A stretch of DNA of 31,911 bases from an uncultured Rickettsiales bacterium (lineage in GTDB: Bacteria; Pseudomonadota; Alphaproteobacteria; Rickettsiales; UBA1997). Location: the NCBI GenBank assembly GCA_934747265.1, contig CAKVGI010000012.1, forward strand, positions 1 through 31,911. The letters are read 5' to 3'. A program made the position numbers and the translations under genes. The notes beneath the pieces are model-generated. The model made no database searches. It was given only the letters and a program-made list of their open reading frames with translations, and had not been told where the DNA came from. Below, in pieces: positions 16,140-24,504 of this stretch (its first letter is position 1; each line of letters begins with the position of its first letter).

Positions 16140-17573
16140 ATGAGTATTAATTATAAGAATTTTGTTATTAAAGTATTGCTTGCACTTTTGGCTTTAAGTT
16201 TTATTTTAGCAGGTTTTATTGGATTTTTTGGTAGTACTAGTGAAACAAATATTGCAACAATTAATAAAGAAAAAATTAGCGCAAATAGCTTTATTACATT
16301 TTTAAATAATAAAAAATCACAATTATATCAAAATAATTTAACAACATCTCAAATAAATTATTTAAATTCAAAAGCTTTTAAAATGGCTACATTAAAAGAT
16401 TTTATACTGAATGATTTAATAGATATAGAAATATCTAAATTGTACTTGAAAGAGCCAGAAGAAGCTGTAATGAATGATATATATAACAACAAAATGTTTA
16501 AAGATAAAAATGGAATTTTTGATTTGAGTTTGTTTAGAGATATATTATCCAAAAATAATTTAACAGAACAAGCATACATAAATTATATGTCATCATTCAA
16601 TAGTAGAAATGTATTATTTGATATGCTGAGTATTTATAACATTAGTAATAATTTTGTAGATAATTTAATTTCAAAAACAGTAAATAAATATATTGTTGCT
16701 GATATTTATACAATTCTTCCAAGCGACATAAAATTTCAAAAAAAAGTTCCAACAGAGGAAGAAATATCAAACTATTATGAAACAAATAAAAGTGATTTTT
16801 TTGTTCCAGAACAAAAAGTTATTTCTTATGTAGAAATTGATTTAAATTCTTACACTAATGATGTAGCAAAAAATAAATTATCTCAATTAGAGGATTTGAT
16901 TATATCTGCTAAAAATATAGATGAAATAGTGGAACAATTCAATACAAATAAAAAGACATTTATTTATACAAAAAATACAGTAAATATTCCAGAAGATTTA
17001 AACGATGATATTTTACAATATGAAGCTGGTGTTTTTTCTGACTTAATTTATAAAGAAAATAATAAATATAAAGTATTTTATATTGAAGAAGTAATTCAAC
17101 CAAAATTTTTATCTTTGGAAGAATCAAAACAAAATATTATCAATTCAATTATAAATAAAGATTTAGATGATAATATTGTTATTACGTTAAACAATTATAT
17201 AGAAGAAATGCAAAAATCAAATAATAAAGATAAAATTGCATTACAAAAAAAGCTTAAACTTCATAAAAATGAAATTATTTATAGAAATAATATTTATTAT
17301 CCACTTAGTTTTGTTAATGAATTATTTAGCTTAAACAAAAATACTTTTACAAAACCAATGTATGATGATGCAAATAAAGTTTATACAATTGGCTATTTGA
17401 AAGATATAAGACAAATTTCTGAGAAAGATACAAATAGATTTTTGCCTTTATCTGCTATTTTAAATACAATGAATGCTTCTTATAATGGTTCAGTCTTATC
17501 TTTATTTGAAAAATATTTATTTAACAGCAATAAAATAACTATTAATGAAAAATTGTTGAATAATTTAGAATAA
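16140..17573 (+). CDS. PpiD/SurA-like membrane-anchored chaperone
   Basis: The 477-residue protein has the architecture of PpiD: a short cytoplasmic N-terminus, one transmembrane helix (about 11-32), then a periplasmic SurA-N-like helical domain beginning with the family-typical IATINKEKISANSF. A central segment opens with FFVPEQKVISYVEIDL, the usual lead-in to the folding module. The central region where a parvulin prolyl isomerase would sit is divergent; I do not see the conserved histidine and phenylalanine pattern, so it may be a chaperone without isomerase activity. A second helical lobe completes the C-terminus. It should assist folding of secreted or outer-membrane proteins at the inner membrane. 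Identity rests on overall layout, not on a strict motif. Confidence 0.7.
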   Translation: MSINYKNFVIKVLLALLALSFILAGFIGFFGSTSETNIATINKEKISANSFITFLNNKKSQLYQNNLTTSQINYLNSKAFKMATLKDFILNDLIDIEISKLYLKEPEEAVMNDIYNNKMFKDKNGIFDLSLFRDILSKNNLTEQAYINYMSSFNSRNVLFDMLSIYNISNNFVDNLISKTVNKYIVADIYTILPSDIKFQKKVPTEEEISNYYETNKSDFFVPEQKVISYVEIDLNSYTNDVAKNKLSQLEDLIISAKNIDEIVEQFNTNKKTFIYTKNTVNIPEDLNDDILQYEAGVFSDLIYKENNKYKVFYIEEVIQPKFLSLEESKQNIINSIINKDLDDNIVITLNNYIEEMQKSNNKDKIALQKKLKLHKNEIIYRNNIYYPLSFVNELFSLNKNTFTKPMYDDANKVYTIGYLKDIRQISEKDTNRFLPLSAILNTMNASYNGSVLSLFEKYLFNSNKITINEKLLNNLE

Positions 17574-17601
17574 TAAATAAAATAAAGTATAAGGATTCGT
17601 T

Positions 17602-17677
17602 GTCCTCATAGCTCAAATGGATAGAGCAATCGCCTCCTAAGCGATAGATGTGAGTTCAATTCTCGCTGGGGACACCA
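17602..17677 (+). tRNA. tRNA-Arg (anticodon CCT)
   Basis: A 76-base cloverleaf with an encoded 3' CCA (17675-17677). The acceptor stem GTCCTCA (17602-17608) pairs with TGGGGAC (17667-17673). The anticodon stem ATCGC/GCGAT encloses the loop CTCCTAA, with anticodon CCT at 17636-17638, which reads AGG arginine codons. The T-loop is TTCAATT. It follows the PpiD-like gene by 28 bases. Confidence 0.95.
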
Positions 17678-17684
17678 TATAAAA

Positions 17685-18275
17685 CTACTGCAACGTTTTA
17701 AAAAATTCAAAAAATTTGTTTAGCGCTCTTGCTCTGTGATTAATATTCATTCTTAATTCATTTGGGAGTTCTCCAAAAGTTTTATCATATCCATCTGGTA
17801 AAAAGGTCGGATCGTATCCAAAACCATTTTCGCCTCTTGATGGGTATGTAAAACTACCGTCAATTCTGCCTTCAAAAACTTTTTCAATTACTTGATTATT
17901 AGTTTTATAAATAAATGATAAACAAGTTATATAGTGTGATTTTGTATTGTTCGGATTGATACATTCGTTTAAAATTTTAAAAGCTTCTGGATAACCACCG
18001 CAAGCTTTTGAAAATCTAGCGGAACACAAACCCGGAAAATTATTTAAGCTATCTATACAATATCCAGAATCATCCGCAAGTGATGGCAAACCAGTCTTTT
18101 CAAAAGCATATCTAGCTTTTATTAATGAATTTTCTTGAAAATCTTTTCCATCTTCAACTGGATCGCCTAAACCTAATTCTTTTAAACTTTTTACTTCAAC
18201 GGAAAATTGTTCAAGGAGTTTTGAAATCTCCTTGATTTTATTCTGATTATTTGATGCTAAAATTATTGTTTTCAT
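17685..18275 (-). CDS. rdgB: Non-canonical purine NTP pyrophosphatase (RdgB/HAM1)
   Basis: RdgB hydrolyses dITP, ITP and XTP to monophosphates, cleaning the nucleotide pool. The 196-residue sequence is complete and shows the HAM1 motifs: SNNQNKIKEI near the N-terminus, LADDSGYCID with the catalytic acidic residues, PGLCSARF, and the C-terminal GFGYDPTFLP, FGELPNELRMNINHRARA. Its ATG overlaps the gyrA stop by one base (TAATG), so it is translationally coupled to gyrA. The stop lies close to the end of the convergent tRNA gene. Confidence 0.95.
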   Translation of the reverse strand: MKTIILASNNQNKIKEISKLLEQFSVEVKSLKELGLGDPVEDGKDFQENSLIKARYAFEKTGLPSLADDSGYCIDSLNNFPGLCSARFSKACGGYPEAFKILNECINPNNTKSHYITCLSFIYKTNNQVIEKVFEGRIDGSFTYPSRGENGFGYDPTFLPDGYDKTFGELPNELRMNINHRARALNKFFEFFKTLQ

Positions 18276-21010
18276 TATTCCTCCATATTTTCTTCTTCTG
18301 CCTCAATTTTAGCAACAGAAACCACTTTTTCATCTTCCGTAGCTTTCATTAATGTTACGCCTTGTGTATTTCTTCCAGAAATTCTAATATCTTTTACTCT
18401 GGTTCTAATTACAGTTCCTTTATTGCTAATCATAATTATTTCTTTGTCATTTTCAATTGGGAAACTTGCAACTACATTACCATTTCTCTTTGATGTAATA
18501 ATATTTGTAATACCACTACCACCTCTATTTGTTACCCTGTATTCGTACGATGATGTTCGTTTTCCAAATCCATTTTCCGTAATAGTCAAAATCATTTCTT
18601 CGCTTTTTGCCATAGCTATAATTTTTTCTTTTGATAAAACTGCTAAAATTTCATCGGCAATTTTTATTGGCATTGGTTCTTCAATACCTGATAATAAAGA
18701 ATTTTCATCCTTTGGTGTATTGTATAATTCATTTAATTGCATTCTTGTGTCTAAATCAATCTTTAAATAATTATCTCTATCTTCAACTGATTCGGCTTCA
18801 CTATTTTTTAGTATAGACAATGAAATTACTTCATTATAAGGATCAAGTTTGATACCTCTAACTCCTGTTGAATTTCTACTTTGGAAAACTCTTAAATTTT
18901 CAAGTGGGAATCTTATACATTTTCCAGTTTTTGAAGATAATAACACATCGCTATTATCATCACAAATTTCAACGCCAATTAATTTTTGTCCATCTTCAAG
19001 TTTCATTGCAATTTTACCATTGCTTTGGATATTTTCAAAATCCTCCATTGAATTTCTTCTAACATCACCAGTATTTGTTGCAAATACAATATTCTTCTTA
19101 ATCCAATCTTCTTTTTCGCCTAACAATGGTAATATTGTAGAAATTGTTTCATCCTGTTCTAAAGGCAAAATATTAACAACTGCTCTGCCTTTTGATTGAT
19201 TATTTCCAAGTGGCAATTTATAAGTTTTCATTTTATAAACTTTGCCTTTGCTTGAAAAGAACAAAATTGGAGTATGAGTATTAACAACAAATACATCGGT
19301 TGTAAAATCTTCATCATGAACTGTGATAGCAGACTTACCTTTTCCACCTCTATTTTGTGCTTTGTAAGACGATAAAGGAACTCTCTTAATATAACCATTC
19401 ATTGTAGTAATAACAACCATATCTTCTTTTGGCATTAAATCTTCTACATCCAAATCACTTTCAGCGTCCATAATCATTGTTCTTCTAGGTGTAGCAAATT
19501 CATTTTTAACTTGGATTAATTCTTCCCTAACTATTTTAGTTAATTCTATTGGATCTGATAATATTTTTAAATATTCAGATATTTCATCAGACAATTCTTT
19601 TAATTCATTATCTATTTTTTCACTTTCAAGTCCCGTCAATTTTGATAATTTCATATCAAGAATTGCTCTTGCTTGCGCGTCAGTAAAATAAAATCTACCA
19701 TCTTCAATTCTGTTTCCTCTATCTTGAATAAGTTCAAGCATAGATTGAACAACGCTAGCATCCCAATTTCTCTTCATTAATTCTTCTCTTGCTTCAACAG
19801 TATCTTTTGCATTTCTAATCAATGCAATAATCTCGTCAATTTCATTAACAGCAACCCTTAAACCAATTAAGATATGCGCTCTATCCCTAGCTTTTCCCAA
19901 AAGAAATTCGGTTCTTCTAATTACAACTTCTTTTCTAAAACTAGTGAATATTTTTATAACATCAAAAACGCCTAAACTTTCAGGTTTACCATTATTTAAT
20001 GCTAAAATATTTGCTGGAAAATTACATTGTAAATCTGTAAAACTGTAAAGTTGACTTAAAATAACTTCTGGATTACCATTTCTATTTACTTCAACAACAA
20101 CTCTTATACCTTCTTTACTTGATTCATCTCTTAAATCGGAAATTCCTTCAACCTTTTTTTCTTTAACTAAATCAGCAATTTTTTCAACGAGTTTAGCTTT
20201 ATTTACTTGATAAGGTATAGATGTAATAATTATTTGAGCTTTTCCGCCTTTTTGCTCTTCAATTTTAGCCTCGCCTCTCATAACTATTGTTCCTCTACCA
20301 TTTCTCATGGTGTTTGCGTATCCACTTCTTCCCATAATTAAGCCACCAGTTGGAAAATCTGGACCAGGAATTATTTGCAACAATTCTTCTGCGGTTAATT
20401 CTGGATTATCAATATAAGCAATAACGCCATCTATTACTTCACCTAAGTTATGTGGTGGAACATTAGTAGCCATACCAACAGCAATACCGCTACTTCCATT
20501 AACAAGCAAATTTGGGAATTTTACAGGTAATACGCTAGGTTCTTTTTCTGTACCATCATAGTTGTCAACAAAATCAACAGTATCTTTATCTAAATCATCC
20601 GTCATTATATGAGATAACTTTGCTAATCTGGCCTCAGTATACCTCATAGCGGCAGCAGGATCGGCATCAATAGAACCAAAGTTTCCTTGTCCATCAATTA
20701 AAGGAGCGGACATTGAAAAATCTTGCGCCATTCTAACCAATGCTTCGTAAATAGATGTATCACCGTGTGGGTGGTATTTACCCATAACATCACCGACAAT
20801 TCTAGCACATTTCTTAAATGGTTTGTTATAATCATAATGATTCTCATACATAGAATATAAGATTCTTCTATGAACTGGTTTTAAACCATCATTTACATCA
20901 GGAATTGCTCTCGCAATAATAACACTCATCGCATAATCAAGATATGATTTTTTCATCTCTGTTGAAATTTCAACATTCACTATATCGCCGTGATTAAATT
21001 CTCTTTCCAT
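18275..21010 (-). CDS. gyrA: DNA gyrase subunit A
   Basis: GyrA is the DNA-cleaving subunit of gyrase, which introduces negative supercoils. The 911-residue protein has the breakage-reunion domain with catalytic tyrosine Y124 in AAMRYTEARL, and a C-terminal beta-pinwheel domain. The GyrA box QNRGGKGK marks it as gyrase and not topoisomerase IV ParC. In the quinolone-resistance region the sequence is HGDTSIYEA (82-90): threonine at the position of E. coli Ser83 and glutamate at Asp87. Both occur naturally in other bacteria, so this alone does not show resistance. An AAGGA ribosome site lies upstream. It forms an operon with rdgB. Confidence 0.98.
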   Translation of the reverse strand: MEREFNHGDIVNVEISTEMKKSYLDYAMSVIIARAIPDVNDGLKPVHRRILYSMYENHYDYNKPFKKCARIVGDVMGKYHPHGDTSIYEALVRMAQDFSMSAPLIDGQGNFGSIDADPAAAMRYTEARLAKLSHIMTDDLDKDTVDFVDNYDGTEKEPSVLPVKFPNLLVNGSSGIAVGMATNVPPHNLGEVIDGVIAYIDNPELTAEELLQIIPGPDFPTGGLIMGRSGYANTMRNGRGTIVMRGEAKIEEQKGGKAQIIITSIPYQVNKAKLVEKIADLVKEKKVEGISDLRDESSKEGIRVVVEVNRNGNPEVILSQLYSFTDLQCNFPANILALNNGKPESLGVFDVIKIFTSFRKEVVIRRTEFLLGKARDRAHILIGLRVAVNEIDEIIALIRNAKDTVEAREELMKRNWDASVVQSMLELIQDRGNRIEDGRFYFTDAQARAILDMKLSKLTGLESEKIDNELKELSDEISEYLKILSDPIELTKIVREELIQVKNEFATPRRTMIMDAESDLDVEDLMPKEDMVVITTMNGYIKRVPLSSYKAQNRGGKGKSAITVHDEDFTTDVFVVNTHTPILFFSSKGKVYKMKTYKLPLGNNQSKGRAVVNILPLEQDETISTILPLLGEKEDWIKKNIVFATNTGDVRRNSMEDFENIQSNGKIAMKLEDGQKLIGVEICDDNSDVLLSSKTGKCIRFPLENLRVFQSRNSTGVRGIKLDPYNEVISLSILKNSEAESVEDRDNYLKIDLDTRMQLNELYNTPKDENSLLSGIEEPMPIKIADEILAVLSKEKIIAMAKSEEMILTITENGFGKRTSSYEYRVTNRGGSGITNIITSKRNGNVVASFPIENDKEIIMISNKGTVIRTRVKDIRISGRNTQGVTLMKATEDEKVVSVAKIEAEEENMEE

Positions 21011-21048
21011 TACCTTTTTCCTTGCTAAAAATTCACCTATATAAATAT

Positions 21049-21078
21049 ATTATAATAATTTAATTGTTTTAAAAGCAA
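21049..21078 (-). promoter_or_regulatory. gyrA promoter
   Basis: Minus-strand -35 TTGCTT (21073-21078), 18-base spacer, perfect -10 TATAAT (21049-21054), start near 21042. The leader is about 32 bases. Bases 21079-21180, between this promoter and that of tmRNA, hold only A+T-rich sequence with no feature I can name. Confidence 0.5.
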
Positions 21079-21180
21079 GAAAAAATATTTTAATTACTAT
21101 TCTCTTATTATTAAAATTAATATTAAATTTTATCATTTTTTTAAAATATTAAGAAAAATGTCTTTAAATACAATTTTATG

Positions 21181-21209
21181 TTGCAAAATAAAAAATTAAA
21201 AGCTATAAT
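21181..21209 (+). promoter_or_regulatory. tmRNA promoter
   Basis: -35 TTGCAA (21181-21186), ideal 17-base spacer, perfect -10 TATAAT (21204-21209). Transcription should start near 21216, just upstream of the acceptor piece. Confidence 0.65.
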
Positions 21210-21216
21210 ATAAGAG

Positions 21217-21512
21217 TCTTTATGACTATGGTAATAAAAGTTATACGAAATAGATGATATGGACCCGAGGGCGGTACTCGGCACCTCCACCATTTAAAAT
21301 AATATAATCATAAAAGGGGGTGAATTAGTTTCGACATACATTAAAAGGTATAATGTTTACTCGGCAAGATACGACCGCAACAGTTCGAATCATAAATGCA
21401 GAAGATAATTTTGCAGAGCTCAGAGCAGCTGCTTAGTCTTCGGACGGCTCCAATAGGAGCTTAGCTGTTGAGCAACGGTCTGGGGAGAACCGTTTTAAAT
21501 AATCTCCCCGCT
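21217..21512 (+). ncRNA. ssrA: Circularly permuted two-piece tmRNA
   Basis: tmRNA rescues stalled ribosomes and tags the incomplete protein for degradation. Here the 3' acceptor piece comes first and ends in CCA at 21290-21292; the coding piece begins with GGGGGTG at 21316. That pairs with CACCTCC (21282-21288) to form the acceptor stem, with one G-U pair. The 23 bases between are removed by processing. The T-arm stem is CCGAG/CTCGG (21265-21269, 21277-21281) with an unusual loop GGCGGTA. A long P2 helix can form between 21235-21246 and 21348-21359, joining the two pieces. The tag frame starts at GCA 21398 and ends at TAG 21434-21436, encoding AEDNFAELRAAA. The coding piece ends in an H-type pseudoknot (21474-21509). 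The 5' end is inferred from the promoter. Confidence 0.93.
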
Positions 21513-21516
21513 TTTT
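21474..21516 (+). terminator. tmRNA 3' pseudoknot, probably doubling as terminator
   Basis: Stem 1 is AACGGT (21474-21479) with ACCGTT (21489-21494). The loop bases GGGGAGA (21482-21488) pair with TCTCCCC (21503-21509) to form stem 2 of a classical pseudoknot. A short T run (21512-21516) follows, so the stem-2 hairpin plus T tract may also terminate transcription. Confidence 0.6.
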
Positions 21517-21551
21517 ACTTGTAAAATAAATTATTATTTTTCAAATACTAT

Positions 21552-21579
21552 TTGCATTTAAAAAATACAGATATATAAC
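21552..21579 (+). promoter_or_regulatory. Promoter of the SemiSWEET gene
   Basis: -35 TTGCAT (21552-21557), 16-base spacer, -10 TATAAC (21574-21579), start near 21586. The run of T before the ATG gives no obvious Shine-Dalgarno site. Confidence 0.4.
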
Positions 21580-21607
21580 AGTTAGAGTTAATAATTTTTA
21601 TTTTTTT

Positions 21608-21892
21608 ATGAACCAATTCTTAGGAGAATTTTTGGGAAGTGTGGGTGCTATATGTATAGCATTTTGTTTTTTACCACAAACAATTGAAATTTTAAAAACA
21701 AAAAATGTTGAAGGTATATCTTTACTTAGTTATACAATATATAACATAGGTATAACATCTTTTATTTTATATGGATTTTATTTGGGTTCTTTACAAATAA
21801 TTCTTTCAAATTCTTTTTCGGAAATTTTTGCGTTTTTAATATTATTTACTACAATTAAATTTAGAAAAAATATTAAAAACAATAATTTTTGA
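21608..21892 (+). CDS. SemiSWEET-type PQ-loop transporter
   Basis: A 94-residue protein with three predicted transmembrane helices (about 9-26, 40-59 and 65-84), the size and layout of bacterial SemiSWEET sugar transporters, which work as dimers. The PQ motif is LPQ (22-24), followed by the family-typical KTKNVEGIS and a charged C-terminal tail. Known members move mono- or disaccharides across the inner membrane; the substrate here is unknown. It stands alone between tmRNA and a strong terminator, and has its own probable promoter. Confidence 0.85.
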   Translation: MNQFLGEFLGSVGAICIAFCFLPQTIEILKTKNVEGISLLSYTIYNIGITSFILYGFYLGSLQIILSNSFSEIFAFLILFTTIKFRKNIKNNNF

Positions 21893-21900
21893 AACTATCA

Positions 21901-21931
21901 AACGGAACATTAATAATAGTTCCGCTTTTTA
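21901..21931 (+). terminator. Intrinsic terminator after the SemiSWEET gene
   Basis: Stem CGGAAC (21903-21908) and GTTCCG (21919-21924), 10-base loop, then CTTTTTATTT. It reaches the 3' end of the convergent dusB gene, so it may partly act for both directions. Confidence 0.75.
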
Positions 21932-22888
21932 TTTATTAAAAAATTCTTGTATTTTATTTGTTATAATTTTTATATCTTTTAATTGATTTATTTGATTTCT
22001 AAAATCATTAGAACCATTAAGTCCAGAGCTATACCAAGCTATATGTTTTCTAGCAATCGGTATACCATATTTTTCACCATAATGTTCTATGATTTTATTA
22101 AAATGTTTTAATAAAATTTTTCCTTTTTCTTGTTTTGTTGGTTCCTTAAAAGTTTCGCCTCTTAATTCTGTTTCTATTTGTTTGAATAGCCAAGGTTTAC
22201 CATAAATACCTCTACCTATCATAGCACCATCAGCTTGACTATCTTGCATTGCTTTTATTACATCACTTGTAGTTTTTATATCGCCGTTTGCAATTACTGG
22301 TATTTTGACAGCTTCTTTTACTCTTGAAATAAATTTCCAGTCAGCTTTACCTTCGTACATTTGATTTCTAGTCCTTCCGTGAACTGTAATCAATTTAACC
22401 CCTTCATCCTCTGCAATTTTTGCAATTGTTGGAGCATTTAAATTATCAAAATCCCAACCCATTCTCATTTTTACGGTTATTGGAATTTTAACAGAATTTA
22501 CAACAGCGTGGATTATATCTCTTGCAAGCTTTTCATCTTTCATTACAGCAGATCCAGCAAAGCCTTTAACAACTTTCTTTACGGGACATCCAAAATTAAT
22601 ATCAATCAAATCAGCGCCCAAATCTTCATTCATTTTAGAAGCTTCGCTCATATAATATGTATCATTTCCTGAAATTTGAACTGCATTAATTTCAAAAGTA
22701 TTTTTTATTTTCTTTAAGTAATCTTTATGGTGTATTGAACGAGATGGTATCATTTCTGTGTACATCATTCCAACACCGCCAAAATCTTGAATTATCTCTC
22801 TAAAAGGCGCATCAGTTATACCGCATAATGGACATAAAAATAGATTATTTTTTGTTGTCAAATTTCCTATTTTAATCTGCTTTAACAT
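21929..22888 (-). CDS. dusB: tRNA-dihydrouridine synthase (DusB-like)
   Basis: A flavin-dependent enzyme that reduces uridine to dihydrouridine in the tRNA D-loop. The 319-residue TIM-barrel protein shows LCPLCGITDAPFR near the start, DINFGCPVKKV with the catalytic C101, ITVKMRMGW with the FMN-contacting lysine, TVHGRTRNQMYEG, and GAMIGRGIYGKPWLF. The overall pattern is DusB-like, although the exact Dus subtype cannot be fixed by eye. Its start lies inside the end of mltG (17-base overlap). In many Alphaproteobacteria dus is next to ntrB; here it follows mltG. Confidence 0.92.
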   Translation of the reverse strand: MLKQIKIGNLTTKNNLFLCPLCGITDAPFREIIQDFGGVGMMYTEMIPSRSIHHKDYLKKIKNTFEINAVQISGNDTYYMSEASKMNEDLGADLIDINFGCPVKKVVKGFAGSAVMKDEKLARDIIHAVVNSVKIPITVKMRMGWDFDNLNAPTIAKIAEDEGVKLITVHGRTRNQMYEGKADWKFISRVKEAVKIPVIANGDIKTTSDVIKAMQDSQADGAMIGRGIYGKPWLFKQIETELRGETFKEPTKQEKGKILLKHFNKIIEHYGEKYGIPIARKHIAWYSSGLNGSNDFRNQINQLKDIKIITNKIQEFFNK

Positions 22889-23867
22889 TTTCTTTACTCT
22901 GTTTTAATTTTTGTCTATATTCTTTTACAAAAGTATTATGTTCATCCAGAGTACTAGAAAAGTTATGCCCACCATTACCAGTTGCCACAAAATATAAATA
23001 GTTTGTTTTTTCTGGTCTTAAAACAGCTCGTATTGCATCTTTTCCAGCATTGGCAATTGGTTTTTGTGGTATGCCTTTTATTCTATAAGTATTGTATTCT
23101 GACATTCTAGCAATATCACTTTTTCTAATTTCTCTTTCTAAATCTTTATTACCCATTGCAAATGAATAAATAACGGTTGGATCTGATTGTAGTCTCATCC
23201 CCTTTCTTAATCTATTTATAAAAACAGACGCAACTTTACCTCTTTCTGTTGGGATGCCGGTTTCTTTTTCAACTATTGAGGCTAAGCTTAAAGCTTCTTG
23301 TTTTGTAGTAAAAGGTAAATCATAGTCTCTTTTTAACCATTCCATATTTAAAAATTCAAGCATAGCTTTTTGCATTCTTGTAATAATGCTTATTTTTGAA
23401 TCACCATAAGTATAAGTGTATGTTTCCGGCAATAATGTTCCTTCCATTATATCAGTATCAGGTAAATCACCAAATAAACCGTAAGTTGAATTAATTATTT
23501 TAAAAATTGAGTCATTTGATAACCCTTCTGCAAATGTTATTTTTCTAATATAAACATCACCATTTTCTAATTTTGTAAGGATCTCATATGGTGTCTCGCC
23601 TTTTAAGAATTGGTATTCACCAGCTTTTATTGTTAATTTATTTTTATATAAAATTCTTGAAATATATTTAAAAAGTTTTTTAGAGTGAAATGGTATCAAA
23701 TTTTGATTGTTGAGATTATTAACAATTGTACCAAAAGAATTTCCTTTATTTATAATAAAAAATGTATCCTCTTCAACGCTTGGCGTGTTGAAAAACCAAT
23801 ATATATAATAGCCAAATAAAAGGATTGATACTAATAAAAATAAAATAAAAATTTTTACAACTTTCAT
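22872..23867 (-). CDS. mltG: Endolytic murein transglycosylase MltG
   Basis: MltG cuts nascent peptidoglycan strands at the inner membrane and may set glycan chain length. The 331-residue protein has one N-terminal transmembrane helix (about 5-26), a LysM-like segment, LLPETYTY (145-152), and the catalytic region SLASIVEKETG with glutamate E200. It continues with SVFINRLRKGMRLQSDPTV, the motif KPIANAG (usually PIANPG) and FVATGNGGHNFS near the end. Length and order are typical. It is first in a two-gene operon with dusB. Confidence 0.94.
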   Translation of the reverse strand: MKVVKIFILFLLVSILLFGYYIYWFFNTPSVEEDTFFIINKGNSFGTIVNNLNNQNLIPFHSKKLFKYISRILYKNKLTIKAGEYQFLKGETPYEILTKLENGDVYIRKITFAEGLSNDSIFKIINSTYGLFGDLPDTDIMEGTLLPETYTYTYGDSKISIITRMQKAMLEFLNMEWLKRDYDLPFTTKQEALSLASIVEKETGIPTERGKVASVFINRLRKGMRLQSDPTVIYSFAMGNKDLEREIRKSDIARMSEYNTYRIKGIPQKPIANAGKDAIRAVLRPEKTNYLYFVATGNGGHNFSSTLDEHNTFVKEYRQKLKQSKENVKAD

Positions 23868-23894
23868 AATGTAATAAATTTTAATAATGTATAA

Positions 23895-23922
23895 ATAATA
23901 ATTTACAAGAAAAACAAGTCAA
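23895..23922 (-). promoter_or_regulatory. mltG-dusB promoter
   Basis: Minus-strand -35 TTGACT (23917-23922), 16-base spacer, -10 TATTAT (23895-23900), leader about 20 bases to the ATG at 23867. Confidence 0.5.
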
Positions 23923-23982
23923 GTTTTTTCTATTTTCACTATAAAGAACAATTATTTATAATGTTAATAGGGTAGGGTGTGC

Positions 23983-24430
23983 ATTTATTTGTTTTTACAA
24001 AACAAATAAATAATTGAAAATTGAAAATAAATATAAAGTTGAGGAGCTTAAATTCAAGATTTAAAATAAGAATTAAGAATTAAGAATAATATTATATATT
24101 AAACAGTAATCATTATATATAAAGTATATAATTAATAAACTTATAAGAATTATAAAAAATATATTAATATAATAAAACATAGTTTAAACAATTAAAGTAT
24201 TTTAAACCCCCCTTGCCCCCCTTATCAGGGGGGATTGGAGGCGTCCTTATCAGTGGGGATAGAGAGAGGCTTATCAGGGGGGGGTGAAGAGTATCCTTAT
24301 CATGGGGCGGAGGGAAAGGCTTAACATCATGAAGGGGAAGGGGGAAAAAATTTAATATGATGGAAAATAGTACTGGGAAACTTAACATGGGGGAAAAATA
24401 TGTGAATATTCCTTAGCATGGATATAAATT
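23983..24430 (+). repeat. Left composite repeat: hairpin, A+T segment, CTTATCAG array
   Basis: It fills most of the 637-base gene-free stretch 23868-24504. First comes a perfect 13-bp hairpin with a 3-base loop (23983-24011). About 195 bases of A+T-rich sequence follow. Then an array of about eight degenerate units begins with CTTATCAG, with cores near 24221, 24246, 24270, 24296 and 24320, then decayed ones near 24351, 24381 and 24411, spaced 24-31 bases. The units weaken steadily to the right. The A+T part and first unit are recognisably homologous to the inverted right-hand copy. An open frame exists through the array, but it is only repeat translation. Confidence 0.8.
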
Positions 24431-24504
24431 AAAATATAGTTTATATTTACTTTTTAATAAAATGTTATAAAAATATATTTTGGTTTAATAATATATTTTT
24501 AATT

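Noticed and set aside
18423..19199. Several plus-strand frames of 60-116 codons
   Set aside because: They are antisense shadows of gyrA, whose motifs are unmistakable.
18275..21010. Quinolone resistance mutations in GyrA
   Set aside because: Thr at the Ser83 position and Glu at the Asp87 position occur naturally in sensitive species; no inference about resistance can be made.
24164..24388. A 74-codon minus-strand open frame rich in proline and leucine
   Set aside because: It lies wholly inside the G/C-rich repeat array and is repeat translation with no start signal or family resemblance.
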